A DNA stretch of 64,000 nucleotides from Dorea_A amylophila. Its GTDB lineage: Bacteria; Bacillota; Clostridia; Lachnospirales; Lachnospiraceae. Positions 56,958 to 63,825 of this stretch are shown in pieces (the first letter of the stretch is position 1; each line of letters opens with the position of its first letter). The notes beneath the pieces were generated by a model that made no database searches, had not been told where the DNA came from, and saw only the letters and a list, made by a program, of their open reading frames with translations. The DNA is taken from NCBI RefSeq assembly GCF_025567265.1, contig NZ_JAOQJW010000012.1, positions 1 to 64,000 of the forward strand, in the 5' to 3' direction. The translations under genes and the position numbers were made by a program.

Positions 56958-58802
56958 ATGGGAAAAAGCGTAGAAAAAAATAACAGTATTTTTCAATATA
57001 GGTTAGAGAAACATCATGATGAGCTCAGGTGGCTTTACATGGAACTTTATCAGAGCGATGATATGTTCGCGGAATTGTGTTCCAAGATGTATGAGTATTA
57101 CAGACAACGGAGCAGCAAACTGAAAGAAAGAGATGCAAAAAGAGAGCAGGAAGCCGGCTGGTATCACAGGAAAGATATGCTTGGCATGATGCTTTATATA
57201 GATAATTTTGCGGGAAATATGCAAGGTGTAAAAGAAAAGATTCCGTATCTGAAAGAATGCAACATTAATTGTCTTCATCTTATGCCTTTCCTGGATACGC
57301 CGGAAGGCAGATCTGACGGCGGTTATGCGGTGGCAGATTTCCGTAAGGTACGCCCGGATCTCGGTACGATGAAGGATCTTGCAGAACTGGCAGAAAAGTG
57401 TCATGAGGAAGATATCAATGTGTGTATGGATTTTGTTATGAATCATACGTCAGAAGACCATGAATGGGCGAAGCGGGCAAGGAATGGCGAAGGAGAGTAT
57501 ATGAGCCGGTATTTCTTCTATGATAATAATGATGTGCCGGAGAAATACGAGGAGACAGTGCCGCAGGTATTTCCGACAACAGCCCCTGGAAACTTTACAT
57601 ATCTTCCGGAGAACGGCCATTATGTAATGACGACATTTTATCCGTATCAGTGGGATCTGAATTACCGCAATCCGAGAGTGTTTAATGAGATGATGTATAA
57701 CTTCCTGTATCTGACAAATCAGGGAATAGATATTGTGAGAATTGATGCGGTGCCATATATCTGGAAAGAACTAGGAACTACCTGCAGAAATCTCAAACAG
57801 GTACACACAATCGTCCGTATGATGCGTATGATTGCAGAAATTGTATGTCCGAGCGTATTACTTCTTGGTGAAGTTGTAATGGAACCGGAAAAAGTAGTGC
57901 CGTATTTTGGGACGATAGAAAAACCGGAATGTCACATGCTTTATAATGTGACTACCATGGCAACGACCTGGAACAGCATAGCGGCACGAGATATCCGATT
58001 GTTGAAAAAACAGATGGATATTCTGAACCACCTGCCGAAACAGTATGTATTTTTAAACTATCTGCGCTGTCATGATGATATCGGATGGGGACTGGATTAT
58101 GAGACCCTGAAACAGTGGGGGATGGAAGAAATCCCACATAAGCGTTACCTGAATGATTATTTTACAGGGAAAATAGCGGGAAGTATAAGCCGCGGAGAAT
58201 TGTATAATGATGATCCGGTAACGCAGGATGCACGTTTCTGTGGGACAACGGCATCGATGTGTGGAATTGAAAAAGCCGGATTTGAACAAAACAAAGAAGC
58301 AATGGAAACTGCGGTCAGGGAAGATCTTATGCTGCATGCATATATGTTGACACAGTCGGGTATCCCGATGTTATACAGTGGCGATGAACTGGGGCAGGTG
58401 AACGACTATAGTTATAAAGAAGATCCTGCTAAGTGTGCAGATTCAAGATACATCCATCGTGGTAAGCTGCAGTGGGAGCTTGCAGAGAATAAGAATGATC
58501 CCACAACTGTTCAGGGAAGTATCTTCCAGACTCTTGACCGGCTGGAAAAGATCCGCAGACAGGAAATAACATTTGATAAAGATGCAGATGTGTATACATA
58601 CGATGTGCATGATGACAGTGTCCTTTGCATATTACGTGAATATAAGGGAAGAAGATTTTTTGGAATATTCAACTTCAGTGATCAGGAGAAGACAGCGTGG
58701 ATGCAGGAAGATGGAGTATATCGTAATCTGCTGACGAGTGAAAAGATGGAATTAAAAGATATAAGATTAAGAGGGTACGACTTCCTTTGGTGTGAAAAAT
58801 AA
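56958..58802 (+). CDS. amylosucrase-like GH13 enzyme
   Basis: A 614-residue GH13 protein with the GH13_4 amylosucrase/sucrose hydrolase plan: a helical N-terminal domain, then MLGMMLYIDNFAGNMQGVKE, CINCLHLMPFLDTP-like strand (NINCLHLMPFLDTPEGRSDG), MDFVMNHTSEDHEWAKRA and TTFYPYQWDLNYRNP. The catalytic nucleophile Asp is in GIDIVRIDAVPYIW, the acid/base Glu in LLLGEVVMEP and the stabilising Asp in YLRCHDDIGWG. It has no signal peptide. Amylosucrases convert sucrose to alpha-glucan and fructose; related enzymes hydrolyse or phosphorolyse sucrose. It lies 9 bases after the GH36 gene, and probably handles the sucrose that enzyme releases. Confidence 0.8.
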   Translation: MGKSVEKNNSIFQYRLEKHHDELRWLYMELYQSDDMFAELCSKMYEYYRQRSSKLKERDAKREQEAGWYHRKDMLGMMLYIDNFAGNMQGVKEKIPYLKECNINCLHLMPFLDTPEGRSDGGYAVADFRKVRPDLGTMKDLAELAEKCHEEDINVCMDFVMNHTSEDHEWAKRARNGEGEYMSRYFFYDNNDVPEKYEETVPQVFPTTAPGNFTYLPENGHYVMTTFYPYQWDLNYRNPRVFNEMMYNFLYLTNQGIDIVRIDAVPYIWKELGTTCRNLKQVHTIVRMMRMIAEIVCPSVLLLGEVVMEPEKVVPYFGTIEKPECHMLYNVTTMATTWNSIAARDIRLLKKQMDILNHLPKQYVFLNYLRCHDDIGWGLDYETLKQWGMEEIPHKRYLNDYFTGKIAGSISRGELYNDDPVTQDARFCGTTASMCGIEKAGFEQNKEAMETAVREDLMLHAYMLTQSGIPMLYSGDELGQVNDYSYKEDPAKCADSRYIHRGKLQWELAENKNDPTTVQGSIFQTLDRLEKIRRQEITFDKDADVYTYDVHDDSVLCILREYKGRRFFGIFNFSDQEKTAWMQEDGVYRNLLTSEKMELKDIRLRGYDFLWCEK

Positions 58803-58835
58803 ACTGGCCTGTATGGAAATGTTACAACTGGCTGT

Positions 58836-58863
58836 TTGGACGAATCCACTATCGTGCTAATAT
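58836..58863 (+). promoter_or_regulatory. promoter of the ECF S-component gene
   Basis: TTGGAC (58836-58841), 16-base spacer, TAATAT (58858-58863), 53 bases before the start codon. Confidence 0.5.
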
Positions 58864-58915
58864 ATTCAGCAGAATTTATTTTTCATTACATATTACAACA
58901 GGAAGGAAGAGTACA

Positions 58916-59503
58916 ATGAGTACAAATACAGCAGCAGGAAAGACCATTCATAATGATAAGGTGAAGAATCTGGTGATCACGGCATTCTTTACAGCAATTA
59001 CATTTTTGGGAATCCAGTCTTTCAGGATTCCGCTTCCGGCAGCAGTCGGAACACCATTTCTTCATTTCGGACATATATTTGTCGTAATGGGATTGTTACT
59101 TCAGGGAGGAAAAAGAGGAGCCGTATCCGGAACGCTGGGACTTACCATCTTTGATATGTTAAATGGATATATGCAAGATGCGCCAAAGACGTTTGTTGAG
59201 ACGGCGCTGAAGTGTCTGATCGTCGGAGCACTCTTTGTGATGCTGAAGAAAAAGACAGCCGGTGATAAAAAGAAAGAATACGGAGCAGCGATGATCTGTG
59301 CTGTGGTTTACGGATGCATCAACGTGATCATGGAATTTATTATGGGAACCATATCTATGATGATCATTGGAAGTGGATTCGCAGCGGCTGCGGTGGGAGC
59401 ATTTACATCTCTTCCGGCTACGGTGATCAATGCAGTCTTTATGGTGATCGCAATTGCGGTTCTGTACCAGCCGGTGAAAAAGATCTATGTGCGCATGGCA
59501 TAG
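58916..59503 (+). CDS. ECF transporter S component
   Basis: A 195-residue membrane protein with about six segments, of the ECF-ribofla_trS-like type: NLVITAFFTAITFLGIQSFR, PFLHFGHIFVVMGLLLQGGK, and GAVSGTLGLTIFDMLNGYMQ. It would bind a vitamin or small metabolite and use a shared EcfAA'T module encoded elsewhere. The substrate cannot be assigned, and no riboswitch was found in the 113-base leader. GGAAGGAAG precedes ATG 58916. Confidence 0.82.
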   Translation: MSTNTAAGKTIHNDKVKNLVITAFFTAITFLGIQSFRIPLPAAVGTPFLHFGHIFVVMGLLLQGGKRGAVSGTLGLTIFDMLNGYMQDAPKTFVETALKCLIVGALFVMLKKKTAGDKKKEYGAAMICAVVYGCINVIMEFIMGTISMMIIGSGFAAAAVGAFTSLPATVINAVFMVIAIAVLYQPVKKIYVRMA

Positions 59504-59538
59504 AACAGGATAGTGGAAAAAATAATGAATGAACAAAA

Positions 59539-59574
59539 AGAGCGGATACTCCTTAAGTGGTGTATCCGCTCTTC
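59539..59574. terminator. bidirectional terminator between the S component and rubrerythrin
   Basis: AGAGCGGATAC and GTATCCGCTCT form an 11-pair perfect stem, with A-rich and T-rich flanks. Confidence 0.85.
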
Positions 59575-59598
59575 TTCTGATATCAGAATCCGTTATTC

Positions 59599-60141
59599 TT
59601 ATCCGAAATATCTCTTGAGAAGTCCTTCGAAAGCTCTTCCGTGACGGGCCTCATCTTTAGCCATCTCATGAACAGTGTCATGGATCGCATCCAGATCAGC
59701 AGCTTTTGCACGTTTTGCAAGATCGAACTTACCGGCTGTAGCTCCGTTCTCGGCATCTACACGCATCTCAAGGTTCTTCTTTGTGCTGTCTGTAACAACT
59801 TCGCCAAGAAGCTCTGCGAATTTAGCAGCGTGCTCAGCTTCTTCCCAGGCAGCTTTTTCGTAGTATAATCCTACTTCAGGATAACCTTCTCTGTGGGCAA
59901 CTCTTGCCATTGCAAGATACATACCAACTTCTGAACATTCTCCTTCGAAGTTCGCTCTTAAATCAGCTAAGATATCTTCGCTGACACCTTTTGCAACACC
60001 TACAACGTGCTCTGCAGCCCATTCTCTTTCACCTGTCTGTTCTTTGAACTTATCAGCCGGTGCGTGGCAGATTGGACATTCAGCCGGTGCAGCCTCTCCT
60101 TCGTAAACATATCCGCATACTGTACATACAAATTTTTTCAT
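59599..60141 (-). CDS. rbr: rubrerythrin, reverse type (N-terminal rubredoxin)
   Basis: A 180-residue peroxide-reducing di-iron protein. The rubredoxin domain is at the N-terminus (CTVCGYVYEG...CPICHAPADKF), the reverse of classical rubrerythrin; the ferritin-like domain follows with FEGECSEVGMYLAMARVAHR and AAWEEAEHAAKFAELLGEVV, then DTVHEMAKDEARHGRAFEGL, giving the Glu/His ligands. This domain order is characteristic of the oxygen- and peroxide-induced reverse rubrerythrins in clostridia. A near-perfect palindrome lies upstream (60187-60215), and the Fur-type regulator gene lies next to it. AAGGAG precedes the ATG. Confidence 0.93.
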   Translation of the reverse strand: MKKFVCTVCGYVYEGEAAPAECPICHAPADKFKEQTGEREWAAEHVVGVAKGVSEDILADLRANFEGECSEVGMYLAMARVAHREGYPEVGLYYEKAAWEEAEHAAKFAELLGEVVTDSTKKNLEMRVDAENGATAGKFDLAKRAKAADLDAIHDTVHEMAKDEARHGRAFEGLLKRYFG

Positions 60142-60186
60142 AATGTTGTTCTCCTTTTCTTTGAAATGTTTTTTGATTTATTGAAA

Positions 60187-60215
60187 TTAATATTAGTAAT
60201 TGTTACTGATATTAA
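60187..60215. promoter_or_regulatory. Per-box-like palindrome before rubrerythrin
   Basis: TTAATATTAGTAA-TTG-TTACTGATATTAA has 13-base arms with one mismatch, centred at 60201, about 60 bases upstream of the rubrerythrin ATG. It resembles an extended PerR/Fur box. The neighbouring Fur-family gene probably encodes the binding protein. Confidence 0.7.
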
Positions 60216-60262
60216 TTTAGCACGATATCATTGTTTTGTCAATTAGTTTTTGATGAATTTTA

Positions 60263-60670
60263 TTATTTATTCTCGTTTTTTTTCTTTATGCATTCGGCAC
60301 AAAGACCATGGAAAAGTGTAGTGTGAGATTCGATGATTCCATCAAAACATGCGTTAGCATCTTCGTTGATCTTTTGAATATAAGAATCATCCATTTCCAG
60401 ATCGAATACTTTTCCGCAATTCGTGCATACTACATGGTAATGAGGTTCGCAGCGCCCATCAAAACGATCGCCACCGGCAGGTGTCGGAATCCGGAGTGCT
60501 TCACCGATGTCGGCAAGCAGATTCAGGTTGCGGTAGACGGTTCCGAGGCTGATATTCGGAAATTCTTCTTTTATATGAAGATATACGGTATCAGCCGTAG
60601 GATGTGCGGTTGTGTGTAATAAATACTCTTTGATAGAGGCTCGCTGTTTACTGTATTTTAAAGCAGCCAT
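60263..60670 (-). CDS. perR: Fur-family regulator, PerR-like
   Basis: A 135-residue metalloregulator: an N-terminal winged helix (SIKEYLLHTTAHPTADTVYL, LGTVYRNLNLLADIGEALRI) and a C-terminal dimer domain with metal residues in CEPHYHVVCTNCGKVFDLEM and the structural-zinc CxxC pairs (CTNC, CAEC). PerR assignment comes from adjacency to rubrerythrin and the lack of an extended Fur His-rich region. The histidine oxidised by peroxide cannot be proven. Its upstream region has a partial box, GATAATAATTACTAC. It may repress rbr and itself until peroxide appears. Confidence 0.82.
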   Translation of the reverse strand: MAALKYSKQRASIKEYLLHTTAHPTADTVYLHIKEEFPNISLGTVYRNLNLLADIGEALRIPTPAGGDRFDGRCEPHYHVVCTNCGKVFDLEMDDSYIQKINEDANACFDGIIESHTTLFHGLCAECIKKKNENK

Positions 60671-60761
60671 AACATCCTCCTTTCGATAACGATAATAATT
60701 ACTACGATTGATATCTTTAGTATAGTGCTGTTGATATCATTTGTCAATAAGGATAAATAAA

Positions 60762-60777
60762 TGTAACAAAATGTAAC
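60762..60777 (+). promoter_or_regulatory. TGTAAC tandem repeat (WalR-like, N4 spacing)
   Basis: TGTAAC at 60762 and 60772, 10 bases apart. It resembles a WalR (YycF) half-site pair but has one base less than the classical N5 spacing. Confidence 0.4.
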
Positions 60778-60847
60778 AAAATAAAAGAAAAAGACGAATG
60801 GGAAACAGTGGGGTGACATATGATATGCTTGAAAATAAAAGAAATAC

Positions 60848-60907
60848 TTGACAAAGCGTATGTGGATGATATAATAACAAACGTAACATATGTAACAATT
60901 CTGTAAC
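60848..60907 (+). promoter_or_regulatory. promoter and WalR-type box of the NlpC/P60 gene
   Basis: TTGACA (60848-60853), 16-base spacer and TATAAT (60870-60875) form a strong promoter. Just downstream lies TGTAAC-AATTC-TGTAAC (60891-60907), a perfect WalR/YycF consensus (TGTWAH-N5-TGTWAH), preceded by CGTAAC at 60882. WalR controls cell-wall hydrolase genes in Firmicutes, fitting the downstream product. Confidence 0.65.
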
Positions 60908-60944
60908 AATTACAAAAGACGAGAAAACATAAAGGAGGGAGTTT

Positions 60945-61826
60945 ATGGATTCGATTCTTAAAAAAGGAGTGCTCCTGGTTAGTCTAACCGGGATCATGAC
61001 AGCATTTCCAATGGCGGTGCATGCTGCAGACATAGATGATACGCAGAATATACCGGCGGCGGGAAACACGCAGATACTGGAAGATTGTTACACATCAGAT
61101 AAGACAATACCGGTAAATGATCATCTTGTACCGGAACAAAAGGGTGAGTATTCAGATATGGCATTCGCAAATGTACAATCGTTTCTTTATATAAGAAGTG
61201 AACCAACAACAGACAGCGAATGGGTTGGAAAACTATATCCGGATTATGCGGCAAAGATCACCGGTCCTGTGGGAGAATGGACGAAGGTTGAGTCGGGAAA
61301 TGTGACCGGGTATGTGTATTCCAGATATATAACGGTAGGAAATGAGGCACAGAAGAAGGCAGAAGAGTTAGTGCAGAACAATGACACGGGAAATGCAGAA
61401 GATGCATTTACGTATGCCGAATCGAGAGAAGAAGAGGCGGCAAGACTTCAAAAGGAGCAGGAGGAGCAGAAGGCGCAGGCTGCGGGAAACGGGCAGGCAA
61501 TTGTAGATTATGCGTGTCAGTTTATTGGAAATCCGTATGTATGGGGAGGTACGAGCCTCACAAACGGAGCGGATTGTTCCGGATTCGTACAGTCGGTATT
61601 TGCACATTTTGGAATCGCACTTCCGCGTACGACATGGGATATGGAGAATGTGGGAACGGCGGTAAGTTACGATCAGGCAGTTGCGGGAGACATTATCTTA
61701 TATAATGGCCATGTAGGAATCTATATGGGAAATGGGCAGATCGTAAATGCGATCAACAGTGCAAAAGGAATCGGGATCCTGCCGGCAACCTATACGAATA
61801 TTGTGACCGTAAGACGACTGATATAA
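60945..61826 (+). CDS. secreted SH3-NlpC/P60 peptidoglycan endopeptidase
   Basis: A 293-residue exported cell-wall hydrolase. A signal peptide (about 1-27, LLVSLTGIMTAFPMAVHA) is followed by a bacterial SH3 domain (about 70-130, SFLYIRSEPTTDSEWVGKLY, GYVYSRYITVG), a Glu/Gln-rich coiled linker (residues about 145-180), and the NlpC/P60 domain with catalytic Cys in GADCSGFVQSVFAHFG and His in ILYNGHVGIYMGNG. AAAGGAGGG precedes ATG 60945. It is likely to cleave stem peptides during growth or daughter-cell separation under WalR control. Confidence 0.92.
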   Translation: MDSILKKGVLLVSLTGIMTAFPMAVHAADIDDTQNIPAAGNTQILEDCYTSDKTIPVNDHLVPEQKGEYSDMAFANVQSFLYIRSEPTTDSEWVGKLYPDYAAKITGPVGEWTKVESGNVTGYVYSRYITVGNEAQKKAEELVQNNDTGNAEDAFTYAESREEEAARLQKEQEEQKAQAAGNGQAIVDYACQFIGNPYVWGGTSLTNGADCSGFVQSVFAHFGIALPRTTWDMENVGTAVSYDQAVAGDIILYNGHVGIYMGNGQIVNAINSAKGIGILPATYTNIVTVRRLI

Positions 61827-61829
61827 GAA

Positions 61830-61872
61830 AAGAGACCGGAGGAATTCTGAAAAATTCCCCGGTTCTTTTTTT
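61830..61872 (+). terminator. terminator after the NlpC/P60 gene
   Basis: AGAGACCGGAGGAATT pairs with AATTCCCCGGTTCT (mismatch allowed), followed by TTTTTTT. Its T-tract abuts the first DnaA box. Confidence 0.85.
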
Positions 61873-62155
61873 ATCCACACTATCCACATGAATTGAAAGT
61901 TATCCACAATATACAAAATCCACAAAAATCGATATATTTCTGCAAAAAATAAAAAATACAAAAAAATTCATGAAAAAAGTTATCCACATCAAAAAATGCA
62001 AAAAATGTAGAAAAATGGGGATTTTCACAAAGTTATCCACGTTATCCACACCCAAATCGGGAAAAACGGGGGATTATTCGGGGATAGAAAAAGAACGCAC
62101 GTTTTGTAGAGTTGTTATAAAAATGAAGAAATGTCGAAAAAAAGAGTTATCCATA
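61871..62155 (+). other. cluster of DnaA boxes with A/T-rich core
   Basis: Within 285 bases there are four perfect TTATCCACA boxes (61871, 61900, 61980, 62042) and four near matches (61880 CTATCCACA, 61916 AAATCCACA, 62033 TTATCCACG, 62147 TTATCCATA), all in one orientation. Boxes at 61871/61880 and 62033/62042 are head to tail with 9-base period. The stretch between 61909 and 61979 is strongly A-rich, like an unwinding element. No dnaA, dnaN or repA gene lies nearby. This looks like a DnaA-binding cluster (datA/DBC-like) or a secondary or relic origin. Confidence 0.75.
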
Positions 62156-62160
62156 TTGAC

Positions 62161-62230
62161 ATTTGAGTAGTCAAATATTAAGAATAAATTTGCGGAAAAT
62201 GTTTACACAATGGTAAAAAGCTACTATAAT
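62161..62230 (+). promoter_or_regulatory. promoter and palindrome of the DUF1858 gene
   Basis: TTTACA (62202-62207), 17-base spacer and TATAAT (62225-62230) form a strong promoter. ATTTGA-GTAG-TCAAAT (62161-62176) just upstream is a perfect inverted repeat with Crp/Fnr-like geometry. Confidence 0.6.
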
Positions 62231-62261
62231 GGAAACACTGAAATAAAAAGGAGGCGATAAG

Positions 62262-62483
62262 ATGGCACAGATTACAAAAGACATGACATTTGGTGAACTG
62301 CTTTCCAAATATTATTCTACATGTCCAAAGCTTGTTGACGATCTGATGGAAGCAGGAATGGGATGCATCGGATGCCCACATTCTCAGATGGAATCTATCG
62401 AAGAAGGCGCTATGGGACACGGAATTGATCCAGACCTCTTAGTTGCAAAACTGAATGCAACACTGGAAGCAAGCCAGGCATAA
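62262..62483 (+). CDS. DUF1858 domain protein
   Basis: A 73-residue protein matching DUF1858, the N-terminal domain of ScdA/YtfE-type (RIC) iron-sulfur repair proteins: MTFGELLSKYYSTCPKLVDD and MEAGMGCIGCPHSQMESIEE with the conserved Cys pair. As a stand-alone domain it is common in clostridia; a role in redox or nitric-oxide stress is plausible but unproven. AAGGAGGCGA precedes ATG 62262. A strong promoter with a Crp/Fnr-like palindrome lies upstream. Confidence 0.88.
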   Translation: MAQITKDMTFGELLSKYYSTCPKLVDDLMEAGMGCIGCPHSQMESIEEGAMGHGIDPDLLVAKLNATLEASQA

Positions 62484-62496
62484 TATAAAAATAACT

Positions 62497-62532
62497 ATAA
62501 AAAAACTCTACAGGATTCCTGTAGAGTTTTTT
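62497..62532. terminator. terminator after DUF1858 gene, bidirectional
   Basis: AAAAAAACTCTACAGGA (about 62500-62516) pairs with TCCTGTAGAGTTTTTTT around a 2-base loop. It serves the converging mecA gene as well. Confidence 0.88.
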
Positions 62533-62596
62533 TGCAGTTATTTGTAAAGAACTGCCGATAGCAGAGCTTTATGACAATTCCGGATCATAATTCCGG

Positions 62597-63343
62597 CTAA
62601 ATATTGGCGAGCTGCTGAACCGCATCTCCGGAAAGAAATGTCTTGCAGTGTTCTTCCAGGAACGCGAAAGTTGCGCCGGACGCTCTTTCTAAAGCGCCGT
62701 ATTCAGACAACATATTGCAGATCCGATTGAAATCTGCGGCGGAGTGATCGGACCGGGCAAGTGCCAGCAGATACATCTCCTCCTGTTCGTCCTTGTATAA
62801 AGTATTGGAACCGTGGTACATCGGAGCCAGAAGTCTGGCGGCTTTCAGTACATTCTCCATCACAGGGAAAGAAAAGAGCCGGATATTGTTACCGGAATCT
62901 TTTTTTTCTGTATCATCACCGGAAGCGGATGTGGTATCCGGGGCAGACTTTGCTGCCTGTGCTTCAAATGATTCCTGAACCTTTCCGAGCAGATCGAGTA
63001 AACCTTCTGCTCCTTCCAGCTTGCCCGGAGTATTCTTTTTCCTGGCATCAGCAATGGAAGAAGGTGCAAATTTTGAAAATCTGGTATCGAGTTCCTCAGG
63101 ATCCTCGACTTTTGTAATTATCAGCACGATCGAATCGGCGGAAGGGATTGCCTCTATCATGAGAGGAATGTCTTCTGCTTCGAATCCGAATTCGAAGGCT
63201 GCCTGTTGCATCATATCGCGGAAAAGTGATTTTGCTTTTTCGGTTCCGTATGCCAGTTCACTGAGCTGTAACTGACGGTCAGCCAGATCGGCGCGTGTCA
63301 AAGTACAACGGATCTGGTTGTCACTGATTTTTTCAATCTTCAT
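62597..63343 (-). CDS. mecA: adaptor protein MecA
   Basis: Adaptor that delivers substrates to the ClpC protease, controlling competence, sporulation or stress proteins depending on the host. The 248 residues show the MecA N-terminal domain (MKIEKISDNQIRCTLTRADL), the SLFRDMMQQAAFEFGFEAED helix, a variable acidic linker (DTTSASGDDTEKKDSGNN) and the C-terminal ClpC-binding part (YKDEQEEMYLLALARSDHSA). The start at 63343 is favoured because AAGGAA lies 9 bases upstream; ATG 63349 and GTG 63352 are too close to it. It is monocistronic. Confidence 0.85.
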   Translation of the reverse strand: MKIEKISDNQIRCTLTRADLADRQLQLSELAYGTEKAKSLFRDMMQQAAFEFGFEAEDIPLMIEAIPSADSIVLIITKVEDPEELDTRFSKFAPSSIADARKKNTPGKLEGAEGLLDLLGKVQESFEAQAAKSAPDTTSASGDDTEKKDSGNNIRLFSFPVMENVLKAARLLAPMYHGSNTLYKDEQEEMYLLALARSDHSAADFNRICNMLSEYGALERASGATFAFLEEHCKTFLSGDAVQQLANI

Positions 63344-63358
63344 AATCATCACTTCCTT

Positions 63359-63825
63359 CTAAAATAGTATATCATAGAAAATGTTTGATGTTCAATAAAT
63401 TTAGTATAAACAAAAAGGAATAATAAAATAAAAAAAGACTTGATTCTTCAAATTTTATCAGATATAATGACGCTACTGGAAGATAGTTTTCCCTGATAAC
63501 TATGTTGTTAGAACCAATAAGGGAGAATTTTTTGAATTTTAATTTTGGGGACGGAACAGAACGCCGTACCAGGCATTTATATTTCAATTCCACGTTCCGG
63601 GTGGGATGGATCTATCAAAAGCAAATCAGATTACACAGCCGTTTCAGGCAGATATTTCACAGTATAATTTTGACATAATATGAAAAATATTTAATTGCCG
63701 GGGACTATTTCCAGTTGAAACATAATTTGTTGCTGCGTAAAAACAGCATTGTATCACGGGCATCTCCTTCGCTGCAGATATGCGCAACATTCATAGTTAT
63801 CATCCGGTAAAAAGGAGGAAGGAAC
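63359..63825. other. 467-base intergenic stretch, no supported gene
   Basis: Between mecA and the partial gene at the right edge. 63360-63470 is very A/T-rich. From 63530 to 63660 all three plus-strand frames stay open for 35-45 codons (for example NAVPGIYISIPRSGWDGS), which may mark a decayed gene, but no frame has a start with a ribosome site. No repeat or hairpin was found. Confidence 0.4.

Noticed and set aside
61871..62155. Calling the DnaA-box cluster the chromosomal oriC
   Set aside because: No dnaA, dnaN, rpmH or gyr genes are nearby, whereas the origin in Firmicutes is normally beside dnaA; described only as a DnaA-box cluster.
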